Shown here piece by piece: positions 10,901-22,900 of a stretch of 64,000 bases of DNA. The stretch is taken from assembly GCA_003117195.1 (NCBI GenBank), contig BDSI01000006.1, positions 186,001 to 250,000 on the forward strand. Reading direction: 5' to 3'. How positions within the stretch are numbered: position 1 is the stretch's first letter; each line of letters begins with the position of its first letter. The position numbers and the translations under genes are program-made. Source of the DNA: Eudorina sp. 2006-703-Eu-15 (lineage: Eukaryota > Chlorophyta > Chlorophyceae > Chlamydomonadales > Volvocaceae). The notes under the pieces were generated by a model. It ran no database searches and was not told the DNA's origin. It saw only the letters and a program-made list of their open reading frames with translations.

Positions 10901-13900
10901 GGAGGCGGTGGAGGCGACGGCGGAGGTGGGAAAGGAGGCAGCGGTGGTGGCGGTGGGGAAGGTGACGGCGGCGGGGGCGGAGGCGGAGGTGGTGGCGGTG
11001 ACGGCGGAGGCGGCGGAGAAGGAGACGGCGGCGGGGGCGGAGGCGGAGGCGGTGGAGGCGACGGCGGAGGTGGGGAAGGAGGCAGCGGTGGTGGAGGTGG
11101 GGAAGGTGACGGCGGCGGGGGCGGAGGCGGAGGTGGTGGCGTTGACGGCGGAGATGGCGGAGAAGGAGACGGCGGCGGGGGCGGAGGCGGAGGCGGTGGA
11201 GGCGACGGCGGAGGTGGGGAAGGAGGCAGCGGTGGTGGCGGTGGGGAAGGTGACGGCGGCGGGGGCGGAGGCGGAGGTGGTGGCGGTGACGGCGGAGGCG
11301 GCGGAGAAGGAGACGGCGGCGGGGGCGGAGGCGGAGGCGGTGGAGGCGACGGCGGAGGTGGGGAAGGAGGCAGCGGTGGTGGCGGTGGGGAAGGTGACGG
11401 CGGCGGGGGCGGAGGCGGAGGTGGTGGCGGTGACGGCGGAGGCGGCGGAGAAGGAGACGGCGGCGGGGGCGGAGGCGGAGGCGGTGGAGGCGACGGCGGA
11501 GGTGGGGAAGGAGGCAGCGGTGGTGGCGGTGGGGAAGGTGACGGCGGCGGGGGCGGAGGCGGAGGTGGTGGCGGTGACGGCGGAGGCGGCGGAGAAGGAG
11601 ACGGCGGCGGGGGCGGAGGCGGAGGCGGTGGAGGCGACGGCGGAGGTGGGGAAGGAGGCAGCGGTGGTGGCGGTGGGGAAGGTGACGGCGGCGGGGGCGG
11701 AGGCGGAGGTGGTGGCGGTGACGGCGGAGGCGGCGGAGACGGAGACGGCGGCGGGGGCGGAGGCGGAGGCGGTGGAGGCGACGGCGGAGGTGGGGAAGGA
11801 GGCAGCGGTGGTGGAGGTGGGGAAGGTGACGGCGGCGGGGGCGGAGGCGGAGGTGGTGGCGTTGACGGCGGAGATGGCGGAGAAGGAGACGGCGGCGGGG
11901 GCGGAGGCGGAGGCGGTGGAGGCGACGGCGGAGGTGGGGAAGGAGGCAGCGGTGGTGGCGGTGGGGAAGGTGACGGCGGCGGGGGCGGAGGCGGAGGTGG
12001 TGGCGTTGACGGCGGAGGCGGCGGAGAAGGAGACGGCGGCGGGGGCGGAGGCGGAGGCGGTGGAGGCGACGGCGGAGGTGGGGAAGGAGGCAGCGGTGAT
12101 GGCGGTGGGGAAGGTGACGGCGGCGGGGGCGGAGGCGGAGGTGGTGGCGGTGACGGCGGAGGCGGCGGAGAAGGAGACGGCGGCGGGGGCGGAGGCGGAG
12201 GCGGTGGAGGCGACGGCGGAGGTGGGGAACGAGGCAGCGGTGGTGGCGGTGGGGAAGGTGACGGCGGCGGGGGCGGAGGCGGAGGTGGTGGCCGTGACGG
12301 CGGAGATGGCGGAGAAGGAGACGGCGGCGGGGGCGGAGGCGGAGGCGGTGGAGGCGACGGCGGAGGTGGGAAGGAGGCAGCGGTGGTGGCGGTGGGGAAG
12401 GTGACGGCGGCGGGGGCGGAGGCGGAGGTGGTGGCGGTGACGGCGGAGGCGGCGGAGAGGAGACGGCGGCGGGGGCGAGGCGGAGGCGGTGGAGGCGACG
12501 GCGGAGGTGGGGAAGGAGGCAGCGGTGGTGGCGGTGGGGAAGGTGACGGCGGCGGGGCGGAGGCGGAGGTGGTGGCGGTGACGGCGGAGGCGGCGGAGAA
12601 GGAGACGGCGGCGGGGGCGGAGGCGGAGGCGGTGGAGGCGACGGCGGAGGTGGGGAAGGAGGCAGCGGTGGTGGAGGTGGGGAAGGTGACGGCGGCGGGG
12701 GCGGAGGCGGAGGTGGTGGCCGTGACGGCGGAGATGGCGGAGAAGGAGACGGCGGCGGGGGCGGAGGCGGAGGCGGTGGAGGCGACGGCGGAGGTGGGGA
12801 AGGAGGCAGCGGTGGTGGCGGTGGGGAAGGTGACGGCGGCGGGGGCGGAGGCGGAGGTGGTGGCGGTGACGGCGGAGGCGGCGGAGAAGGAGACGGCGGC
12901 GGGGGTGGAGGAGGGGACGGCGGAGGAGGGGATGGTGGCGCCGGGGAAGGCGGCAATGGTGGTGGCGGCGGCGGAGGAGATGGCGGCGGGGGCGGAGGCG
13001 GAGGTGGTGGCGGTGACGGCGGAGGTGGCGGAGAAGGAGACGGCGGCGGGGGCGGAGGCGGAGGCGGTGGAGGCGACGGCGGAGGTGGGGAAGGAGGCAG
13101 CGGTGGTGGCGGTGGGGAAGGTGACGGCGGCGGGGGCGGAGGCGGAGGTGGTGGCGGTGACGGCGGAGGCGGCGGAGAAGGAGACGGCGGCGGGGGTGGA
13201 GGAGGGGACGGCGGAGGAGGGGATGGTGGCGGCGGGGAAGGCGGCAATGGTGGTGGCGGCGGCGGAGGAGACGGCGGCGGGGGCGGAGGCGGAGGCGGAG
13301 GCGACGGCGGAGGCGGCGGACGAGGAGATGGCGGCGGCGGTTGCGGCGACGGTGGCGGAGGCGGCGGAGGCGATGGCGGAGACGGTGGTTGAGGCGACGT
13401 CGGCGGCGGCGGTGCAGGCGACGGTGGCGGGGGCGGGGGCGGGGATGGGCGGTTGCCGGGGCAGCAATCCGTACTGCTGTCGAAGAGGCCGTACTCGCAC
13501 GCGGGTGGTGTCGTGGCGCACAGCTGCTCCAGGGTGGTGCAGCCCCGGCCCCCGGCGTTTGTGCCCAGCGTGACGCAGATCCGGGCGCCCTGGGCGGTGG
13601 CGATGTCGAGACCGAGCCCCGTGACCTTGAAGGTGTGGCCCAGGATGACGTCGGGTGTCTTGCCCTTGACGTCCACGATGGTGGGTACAGGCAAGTTCCG
13701 TCGGCTGCCGTCCGCTGTGGAGAGCGTGGCGGAGAGCCGGGCTCCGGAGACGTCGCAAGCGGCCGCCGTTTTGATCTGCAAGTTCCGGCAAGCGATGGAC
13801 GGAGCAGCAGCCGGGCGCGCAGACGGCAACACGGCAGCCGGTAAGCGATGGACTGAGGAGCAAGGCCTCGGGCGCGCAGACGGCAAGGAACAGCAGGGTC

Positions 13901-14733
13901 TCTGGATGAGTTGAGGGTATGCGCTGTGCAGCTGCCAGCATAACGTATGTAAGAGGGCCGAGGAGGGCCGAGCTTGCTTCTCAAACTTCTGAATCAGGAT
14001 TTGTGTACGAATGAATGGACGTCACAGCGGTGGTTAGGGAGCGGTGTGTATGTGCATGTGGTTAGGGAGGCGGCTGAGGTTGTCGCCGATGACCCGCGGG
14101 GTCCACTGTAACAACTAACAAGGCCCGTGCAGACAACGAAGCCGTCCGTACGAGTGCCGTACCTCGAGCTTCTGCAGGTCTGCCTGGGTGCAGCAGTAGT
14201 CCGTGCAGCCCGGGGGAGGGGCCACGCGGACAGAGAAGCAGTAGGTGTTGTTGCCGCGGGCGACGACGGTGTCCTCCAGCAGGTAGGCCCCGCCGCCCTG
14301 ACGCCGGCAGGCGCAGAAGGGGAAGGCGCTGGGGTCCGTGTCGGGGACCGCCCTACGCTGCGCTTGCGCCACCTGGGCGAGCACGGCGGTCCTGTCCGAG
14401 TGTTTGCATGAATACGGCGGCGGTTAGCGGTCGGCGGTTAGCGGTTAGCTGCTCGTGCGTCATGTGGACTCTAATTATATATATAATAACAATATATAGT
14501 AATAATATATACAATAATATAATATATATAATAATATAATATATATATATAATAATATATATATATATATATATTATAATATATATAATATATATGCGTC
14601 ATTGATCTGTATGTCGGCGCTGTTGAAGTGGCCTGCAGTCGCGCAGCTACGGTAGCAGGGCATGCAAGTGCATCTGATGGTGGACTTACAGAATCGCGAG
14701 CAGTACGACGGTTTTGGTTTGCGCTCGCAGCAT
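7991..14733 (-). CDS. Pherophorin, extracellular-matrix hydroxyproline-rich glycoprotein
   Basis: Four exons: 14733-14690, 14391-14163, 13775-8793 and 8477-7991. The first junction (ATTCT|G) creates a clear signal peptide of about 25 residues: [15 protein letters not shown] followed by [10 protein letters not shown]. Next is the N-terminal pherophorin (DUF3707) domain with its paired cysteines ([18 protein letters not shown], then [22 protein letters not shown]). A Ser-Pro/poly-Pro rod of ~1,350 residues follows, then a second, Cys-rich pherophorin domain ending in exon 4. Pherophorins are secreted, glycosylated and assemble the cell wall or extracellular matrix. Summed exons are 5,743 nt; five one-base gaps in the rod bring this to 5,748 nt, about 1,915 residues (see findings). 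Without them the frame fails twice, near 12,370-12,560 and at ~9,470. Introns hold an AT-rich tract, a family A element and a (GTAG)n tract. Homology is certain; integrity is not. Confidence 0.9.
8569..8744. repeat. (GTAG)n microsatellite in pherophorin intron 3
   Basis: About 44 uninterrupted GTAG units (CTAC on the sense strand) inside the 315-bp last intron of the pherophorin gene, so more than half the intron is one tetranucleotide. It lies between the donor at 8792 and the acceptor at 8478. Confidence 0.95.
9368..13440 (-). repeat. Coding minisatellite of the pherophorin proline rod
   Basis: The rod is built from a 144-bp (48-residue) higher-order unit of PPSPPPP-type blocks, seen for example as GGCAGCGGTGG on the + strand at 9641, 9785 and 9929. 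More than 20 tandem copies run from about 9,600 to 12,900, with diverged units at both ends. Copies differ by scattered single-base changes. The period is a multiple of three, so all reading frames of both strands stay open; the long poly-Gly, Ala/Glu/Val and Arg/His/Leu frames here are artefacts of this. Confidence 0.93.
14021..14112. mobile_element. 92-bp family A MITE-like element in pherophorin intron 2
   Basis: The left end is GTCACAGCGGTGG. The right end, on the minus strand, is GTTACAGTGGACCCC then GCGGGTCATCGGCGACA. The two face each other and enclose a short GTGTATGTGCATG core. It lies inside the intron 14162-13776. An ATGAATG motif precedes it, as with several other copies. Confidence 0.6.
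14474..14596. repeat. AT/AAT-rich tract in pherophorin intron 1
   Basis: Around 120 bp of almost pure A/T (ATA and ATAATA repeats) within the 298-bp first intron of an otherwise very GC-rich gene. Confidence 0.95.
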
Positions 14734-16895
14734 TTCTCTGGCTGACGTAAGACGATGACAAAATCTTCGCGCGGTTGCCAACCCAAAAACGTGAAGCCCT
14801 AGCGCGCTCCTTGCGCGCTTGTTTGAAGGTATGGCTTCGTTGCACGCGCTGTTGTATTTTTTCCGTGATTCACTGATAGGTAGGCATCCTGGCCAGGCAG
14901 CGATCAAAAGAATGTGAACTGCGTGTTGCTCATTTGCCTTGTTGGGCTTTCCACTTAGACGCTTAGGTTATGACGCCTAGCCACGACCCGTACGACACGA
15001 CCTGGAGACGTGACCGGTGGAATCAACCATCGAAACCCATCCGCCGGCGCTCTCGCAATGCGTGGCCTGGCGGGACATGACCCAACCGCAACGTCAAGAT
15101 AGAGAGCGTCAAGAGGGACCCGTGATCCTATATATTCCTGATACTTTGTTTGTTTGTACCGAAAAATATAGCTTCACATTCATCATAAATTTGCTGAAGG
15201 CTTGCACAGGGATGTAAGTTTGTTGCAACGGGCAGGGTGCAACGCCGTTGCGCGGATCCGCAAGGGACCACTGCGTACGTGCACGAACGAACTGGCGAAC
15301 GATCCCAACGGCGCAGCTGCTACCCGTAGCCGCCAAGTCGTCGGCATCTGCATCAGCAGCCATCCTCCCAAATTCCTTATGTAACGACGGAATACTAATC
15401 ATTACCGTATGCATGATTGGAAAATGACTTGTGGGTAGGTTTGGTAGTATGGCGGTTGCATGAACGCGCATCAAGGTGCCGATTATCCGGCCGTTCACAT
15501 TCCATGGCGAGGCCATACGTAAAACATTCAAACACATTTCTCACAAAATTTTATTCACCAAATATTGTGGAGCAGTTGGGTGTCAGGAATGGCTCGTCGT
15601 GTGCCTGGCCCGGCTAGTCGAGGCAGGTCGAGGCCGATTATGGCGGTTTAGGTTTTTTCGCAAGAACGGGCAAGACCAGACCGAAACAGGACGTGGATAC
15701 ATACGTATGTCAGCCTGCTGTGCGCGCTTCACTGGGCATATGTAAACCGCAATCACGCACGTTTCCTTGTGCGAAATACGCCGCCGATGGATGTGCTCCG
15801 GTGGGTGGCAGCTGACCCACAGTTCACATTTTTGACAGGGCCCCCTGACGGCATCAGCAAAGCGCAGCTGGCATGCTGTACTTCATTGGTGTCGATGCCG
15901 GATGGGAGTTGTCGTGCATGCGTCGATGCTGGATGGGAGCGTATGGGGGTTACGTGAAGCTGCACCGCCGTGCCGCCTTACGGTACTTCACACCTCGGGC
16001 AAAGCAAGGAAACTGCGGGTATGAGTGCGCAACGTCCCCAGCTGTCTGTACCGTAAAGCACGAATGAAGAGTCGGCGCCGTACGGCACACGTTACGGCAC
16101 CTTTTACACGAGACTATCGCATAGGGCGGCGGCGAAACGTTGCACTCTACGGAGCAAGCTACCGGAGCACAGCCAAGCGCCTGCGTACCTTCGCTGGCGG
16201 GGAGCCCAAGTGAATAAACCACCTTACAGTGGGGCCCACGAGTCATCGCTCATCGGTGACAGCCGAAGCCTCCCTCACCAATAAGCACACACACATTTCG
16301 GCGGGGACCTGCTTGCTCGCAGGCGTGTGTGCCGTACCAGCACCTTCCCCTTACTCCTAGCCGCCCACGTCTCTTTCTCTCGCCACTATAGCTCCGAACC
16401 CCGGGTGAGGCCGCCTGCGCCCGAGTACCGCACTGACACCATCGCTGCACTAAAACAGCGCACATTGTTCGCACCTGCCCGCATACACCATTCGGACGCC
16501 AAGCCTTCATGCGCTCACGCCGCACGCACCGCATCGCCAAGAGGGTCATTCCAGCGGGTCGCCGGCGCTGCATCATCCTACGCCCTGCTCGCCTTCCATC
16601 CAGTCTCATCCTGCTGCGGTATGCAGGGGCCGTGGTAGCCCCCTGTGCGGCATCCGCGTGTGTTTGTTTAACATGAAGCCCGTGTGTGTGTTTGGTGTGT
16701 GTTTGGGGAAGGGACCCGACCGACCGTGTTGGGTGTATGGGAGTATGCACTAAACGCAACGCCGGCGGGTTGACCGCGCGCACAAAGCTCTCACGTCATG
16801 TCACGCCATATGTCGTCAGGCCACGTCAGGCCACGTCAGGCCACGTCATATGTGCTGACGTCATGTTACGTCATGTCACGGACGCTGACGTCATG
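14734..16895. other. Intergenic region between pherophorin and MSH6
   Basis: No gene can be supported here. It should hold the pherophorin promoter, reading leftward from 14734, and the MSH6 3' untranslated region. I see a family A terminus at 16223-16285 (TTACAGTGGGGCCC, CATCGGTGACAGCCGAAGCC) and an ACGT-rich repeat at its right end. Short open frames around 15,100-16,200 have no recognisable similarity. Confidence 0.6.
16223..16285 (+). mobile_element. Degenerate family A terminus
   Basis: CTTACAGTGGGGCCCACGAG, a duplicated TCATCG, then GGTGACAGCCGAAGCCTCCC. It matches the first ~50 bp of the family A consensus with several substitutions and a small duplication. Confidence 0.65.
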
Positions 16896-16907
16896 TCACG
16901 TACTGCC
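16791..16907. repeat. ACGT-core repeat cluster at the MSH6 3' end
   Basis: About ten CACGTCA, GACGTCATG and GGCCACGTCA units in 117 bp, including two full TGACGTCA palindromes. It straddles the MSH6 stop codon (16896-16898) and extends into its 3' untranslated region. ACGT is the core bound by plant bZIP factors, but nothing shows it acts as a regulatory element here. Confidence 0.8.
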
Positions 16908-19900
16908 CGACGACGAGGTCTCCTGCCGTACACGCCACCAGAAGTGCCCCAGCGCGTCCATCTCCGGGGCCGTCCAGCCCTGCGCGCCGCTGCCGCCCGC
17001 CACGCAGCCCGCCAGCAGCCGCCGCAGCTCCCCCACCCGCGCCAGCAGCGCCGCCCGCCTGGCCGCGCATCGTCCCGGCACCACCTCCCCCTCCGCAGCA
17101 CCTTCTGGACCCATGTCCCTCGCTGGCGGCCAAGCACCCACACCCGCTCCTGCACCCGCACCCGCTCCTGCACCTGCCCCTGCCCCTGCTGCCCCTGTCC
17201 CAGCACCTGGGCGTGCATGCCCCGCCGTGCGCGCCACGAACGCGTCCGCGGCCCGCGCGGCTCGCAACAGGAGCTGCCTCGGCAGGCCGGCGAGGGCGGC
17301 CACCTGCGGGGAGGGGGGAGGGCGGCGCAGCGGTACGGGCCCCGGTGCGGGGACTTTGAGCGCAGCAACGCAGCGAGGATTGAGATGTATCGCCTGCGCA
17401 CCGTCATGGTTGGGGCGAACAGCCTCCCGATGACGTGTACAGCAACACGGGCGTGGATTGCTGCTGCCGCTACCGCTGCCGTAATCCCGTTGTTCCGTAA
17501 TCCCGTTGTTCTGTAATCCCGTTGTTCCGTAATCCCGTTGTTCTGTAATCCCGTTGTTCTGTAATCCCGTTGTTCTGTAATCCCGTTGTTCCGTAATCCC
17601 GTTGTTCCGTAATCCCGTTGTTCTGTAATCCCGTTGTTCCGTAATCCCGTTGTTCTGTAATCCCGTTGTTCTGTAATCCCGTTGTTCCGTAATCCCGTAG
17701 CCTGCACCGTACCTGCAGTCCGCAGCTGCCGTCCGGGGCGGGCCCGGGCCGCAGCGTGTGAAGCGGCACGAACCCGCCCTCACGGCTGACGGTGCTGGCC
17801 ATGTGCGCCACCGCCACCCGACCCGCCAAGCCACGCCCCTCCGCCTCCGCCCGCTGTCCGCCAGTCGCCGGCGGGGCCGCCTGGTGCGCCTCCGCCGCCA
17901 GTCCGTGGTAGTGCGTGGCGAATAGAGTCCTGAGAGCAGCGACAGAGGGGGCGCGACAGAGGGGTGTGACGGAGGGGTGTGACAGCAGCGAATGATTGGG
18001 TCGGTGTTTGGCCAGGTAGCAAGCATGGTGGTTCAATGAGCAGTCATCACGGCAGCTGCAGTCGCATATGCACGACCGCTGAAATGAGGTCCGCGCCAGT
18101 TCAGTCGAAACACACACGGCCTCAGCCTGCTGCTGACGCCTCCCGTGGCTGCTTGCCTCACGCCCTGCTGCGCCCCTCAGGCTTGGCAGCCGCCTGCCAT
18201 TCCGCAGCCCCCACCACATCCCTCCCGGGCACGTCCCGGGCACTCCCCCGCGGACCTGCACCCCAGGTGAAGCGTCAAGTGCTCCAGTACGGCACCCGCC
18301 ACCGCCTGGCCATCGTGCGTTGCCGTACCCCGGCCAAGCTCGTCCAACACCACTAGGGAGGCCCGGCTGGCGGCGGCCAGGCCCGCAGCGGCCTCTCCCA
18401 TCTCCACCTGGCGGGGTTCGTTGGGGGGCAATAACGTTGGGGGGGCGATGGTTGGAGGGCAATGACGTTTGAGGCAGCAGCACTGACATGCCACCGTACA
18501 TGGGTCACCACCCTCCGAATGAATGAGTCCAACGCACGCACGGGATGGGGGGATGGAGTTGCGACCCATTGATAGACCGGAAGCGCCGCGAAGGGTTGTG
18601 TGTGCAGGCCAGCAGTGTCGATCCTCATAAAGGCGCAATGCAACGGGCGGAGGCACGGGCAGGGCAGGTTAACGGTCGGGACATATCGACATAATGACAG
18701 GTGACGGTTGGGCCTCTTGTTCGTCGTCTTGTCCACTCGGTGCGCAGGGGCCGCAGCGCGCCTCTCGTCCCGGAGCTCCGCCAGGGTGAAGCGCAAACGG
18801 TACTTTTGGACTTCGTCCGCCGCTGCGACCCCCCTCCGCTTCGTCCGCTGCTGCGACCTCCCCTGTCCTTTGCGCTTGTGCCAACGAACGTGCGCAGAGT
18901 CGTCTCAGGGTTTGCGCGGACGTGCCATGACCGCAGGGCTTTGGCGACGGTCTCGTAAGCACAGTTAGCTACTTACTGCCCACCACCCACCGCCCACCTG
19001 GAAGGTGCTCTCCCCGGACATGATCCGGTCATGGGCGCCTGCGGCGTGGGGCGTTGTGGGGCGTTGTGGGGCGTTGTGTGTGTGTGGGGGGGGGCGTTGT
19101 GGGGCGTTGTGGGGCGTTGCGGGGCGTTGTGGGACGTTGCGGGGCGGCCTGTAAGCTCCCCAGGATCTCAGCGATTAAGGATGGACAATTTATTACCAAG
19201 TAATAACGTCTTTGGTTCTGTATTACAATGTGGTAAAGAGTCAATCCCTCAAAAGCTCCAATGAACCTCCACACGAACCCCTGATTGACAAGCGAAGGGC
19301 TGCCGAGGAACGGCACCGCAGGTGTCGGAACGCGTACCGGCAGCAGCAGGGGATCCAGCCAGCCGGGGCCTCATGCAGCTGCCCCCTCGGAGCCCAGCGA
19401 CGACTGTGCGCCCTCCGGCACCTCCCACGCCCCTGCCACCTCCCACGCCCCTGCCACCCGAGCGACGCTCAGCCGCTCACCCATCCGCGTGAAGATGCGG
19501 TCCACGGGGTCTAGGCGGGCCGCCGCCGCGGGCACATAGCAGCCCAGCTGCGCCATCACCACCGCCACCCCGGCCGCCCGCAGCAGGGTGCTCTTGCCGC
19601 CCATGTTGGCGCCCGTCAGCAGCAGCGAGCAGGGCAGCCCGCCCGGGCCCCCCAACCGCAGGTCGTTGGGCGTCACCGCGCCCGGCCCCGCGAGGGCCGC
19701 CCCGGGGCCGTCGTCCACCGCCATGTCTGCAGACATGGCCGGCCCCGCGTACATACATGCAGATGCATTTGAAAATGGACAGATGCGTTTGAAAATGGAC
19801 AGATAGGCGCGAAAAACAAACTGAGTACGTGAGTATATGGTATCATCGTTCATCCGTCCTGATCCTGAAGGTAGGGGCGCTCCACCGCTGTGACGCCGCC

Positions 19901-22900
19901 GCGCCCATCGGCAGAGCGGCAGCCAGCCAGGCAGTCAGTCCGGTGACCCACCCAGCGCGTCGTGTTCGTCTGCGCCCTCATTGGCCGCCGCCAGCAGCGG
20001 GTGCCACAGCCCTCCCAGCGTCAGCTCGGGGCCGACCCGGCGGGAGGCGGCGGCGGAGGGCTCCAGTGGGGGCGCTGCGCTGGTGAAGACGGGACGGCAG
20101 AAGCTGCAGCCTGCGGCCAGTCAGACACCCCCGGAAGACGCGCCATGCCATCATTCGGGGGGCTGTCGTGGGCACAGAGAGAGAGAGAGAGAGAGAGAGC
20201 ATATGTTCTTAGGCAGGCCGTATGTTCTTAGGCAGGCAGAGCAGGAGTGCGTGACATGCAAGGGGCCGGGTAGCGCCCGAAAACTTGCCCGTATGCGTGT
20301 GCAATATACCCATTGCCCGACCCATGAAGAGCGTGTGTGTGTATGTACGTACATGTGTAGCGTGTAGCGGTGCTGCTGCCACAGTGGGCCGCGTCGCGGT
20401 GACGGGAAACGCGGACTGAGGAATCGACCATGGGCGGACTGTTAGTACCATACTCAGTACGTGGGACGCCCATGTAGGACCGTTGACCTGCCCTGCCTGC
20501 TCGGAAAGCTGTTGAACGCGGACGCGCGCCGCGCCGTGCCCGCTGCCCTCTGCTCTCGCGCCAGTGCCAGCATCGACCCGCGACCCTCTGCCGTGTCAAT
20601 CCGAGAACACGCAGCGGCGCAGTCACCCGATACCATCAAGGCCAGGCCAGGCCAGGCCAGGCCAGGCCAGGCCAGGCTCCACCAAGGCCAATCGGGACGC
20701 TCCCCCCAGGGACACACCTTTCGGCGCCTGGGAGGGGTGGGTTGCCACCGCCCAGCCCGCCAGCACGTCCAGGGAGGCCACCGCGTCGATCAGCCGTACA
20801 AACGCGCCGTACGAGGACGAGAAGGCGGCCCCCGCCTCCGCCAGCGCCGCGCCGCACTGCTCCGCCAGCCGCTGCCGGGCGGCCGCCAGCCGGGGCCCCA
20901 GCGGCTCCAGGGAGGGGCACACGCCCGCCACAGTGCCGGGCGGCGCGGTGGGCCGCGGGGGGACTGGCGTGTAGCCCTGAGGAGGGGGCCGCGGCGGGGC
21001 ACCGGTTCTGGGCAGGCGTGATAGCTGCATTGGTTTTGTTGGTCCGTTTGTGACGAGAGTACAAATTGAGACGATCATTGTACTGTTGAGCCAGGAAGCC
21101 CGGAGGCTGCATCAACCGCCATGCCCTTCCTACGCGCCTCCTGCGGTCAGTTTGGGGCCACAGGGAAACCCCCGACAACCCTCGGCAGCCCCCGCTCTCG
21201 GTTCAAAGCCGGCCCCCATGGTCCCGTTTGCGGGTCTGCAGGTCTGGGTTTGTAGGTCTGCAGGCGTGTGGGTGGCGCTCCCCCGACGGCGCGTCCACTC
21301 GGGTCCCGTCCCGTCTAACCCAGCGAATGTCGGTCCCGTCCCGTCTAACCCAGCGAATGTACCCCGTCGCGTAGGGGTGCTTGCCGAACCCCAGACCGCC
21401 GCCTGTAGCCCCAAAGCCAAACTGGGTGTGTCCGGGCTGTTTCTTTTTAACCCCCAAAGCCAAACTGTCCCCCCAGCCCGTCCGCGTCCCAAAGCCAGTC
21501 TGCGCCCCCACCATGCGCCGCAGCCAGGGCACCAGCTGCTCGGGCCACTGCAGGACCCCCGCCGCCTCGTCCGCGACCGTGCAGCCCCCCGCCACCAGCT
21601 GCGGCGGGGCGCCCGCGGCCAGCAGCCTCTGCCGCTCCCCCTCCATCGCCGCGTCCCACTGCTCCATCAGGGCAGCCAGGTCCGCAGCAGCTTGATCGTA
21701 GCCGGCGTGCACACCTGCGTGAAGGGTGTGCGTTTAGAGAAGAGATCCGGTGTGTGGAAAAGAGAACTGCGCCGCGAGGGTGTGTGTGTGTGTGTGTGTG
21801 GCGGTTGGGAGGCGAATGAGACAGTGAGTGCCGTATTAGCGGAGACGCAAAGGGCATGAGGTCGGGCAGGTGGGCGATAGGAAGCTGGGGGTATCGGCCG
21901 CGTGTGCCGGGGCAGGAGGCAGGGTGGTACAGCGGATGAGCTGCCGCGCCTCGCGGCTGCACCCCCTCCCGCCCGCCGTGCTGTCGCCGCGACCAGGATC
22001 CGCACCAGATCCAGATCCCGTCACGTGACGATCTGGCGCAGGCGACCCCTCCCGGTCCTTCGCCGGTCCTCTCCGGTCTGTACAATCTCGCCACTCCCGC
22101 GCCCGCGCCCACGGTTCGCTCAGGGCTGATCTTTCCCGCGCCCTCTCTCATCCCCCGACTGAGTCCTCATTCAATTCTCGGTCTGTCTCGGTCGAGAGAA
22201 CGCCAGGTGGGACAAGGCACGCCGGGCTCCGACGACGAGGCGCTCCAGACCCCTTCGAGCAGCTTAACGGTATTCCCTCCCTCACTCTCACCCGGTGGCG
22301 GCCTCAGCACCTCGTCCTCCTCGCCGTCCGCCTGCCCGGGGACCCCCGCCGTGCCGTCGAACCAGGCGCCCAGCAGCCGCAGCGCGGGGATGGACCTGGC
22401 GGCCGCCACCACCGCCCGGCGGACGGGCGGCAGCGTGGCGGAGGCGGGCGGGCCCTGCGCCTGCGGGGTGCGCGCGTGTGCGTGTGGGTGGGTTGGGGCA
22501 AGGGAGAGTCATTCGGAAGGATGCGCATCGGACAGGTCCAAGTCTGCGGCCCTGACGCCGCCTTCCAAGGGGCCAACGGCAAGGCGGCAAGGCGGCTGCC
22601 GTCGGGTCCCATCGGGTCTGTGCCCCCGGCGTGCCAAGCAAACCTGGAGCACAACCCCTGGAGCACAACCCCTGGAGCACAACCCCTGGAGCACGACCCC
22701 TGGAGCACGACCCCTGGAGCTTCAGTCACGGCCGTCGATGGTAGCACAGGAGTAGCGTGCGTTGACAACCATGAGATTTGTTTTCACAATAAACAATTTT
22801 CTCATCTGCATGGAGACGCAGTCCCAAACCCCGCCCCCGCCCCGCCTGCGTTGCCGTCTAGATGCGGCCCCGCGATCTGATCCCTCCCTCCCTGGACTGG

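Noticed and set aside
9440..13573. Very long + strand open frames (poly-Gly, and Ala/Glu/Val-rich) across the pherophorin rod
   Set aside because: They are by-products of a 144-bp coding repeat whose period is a multiple of three; the minus-strand Pro/Ser frame has flanking pherophorin domains and splice sites.
14474..14596. AT-rich tract as an origin of replication
   Set aside because: It is confined to a short intron and is a simple ATA repeat; nothing else supports an origin.
22041..22150. Separate genes in the GC-rich MSH6 introns (several open frames over 100 codons)
   Set aside because: High GC keeps frames open; none shows family similarity, and the MSH6 exons on the minus strand account for the conserved sequence.
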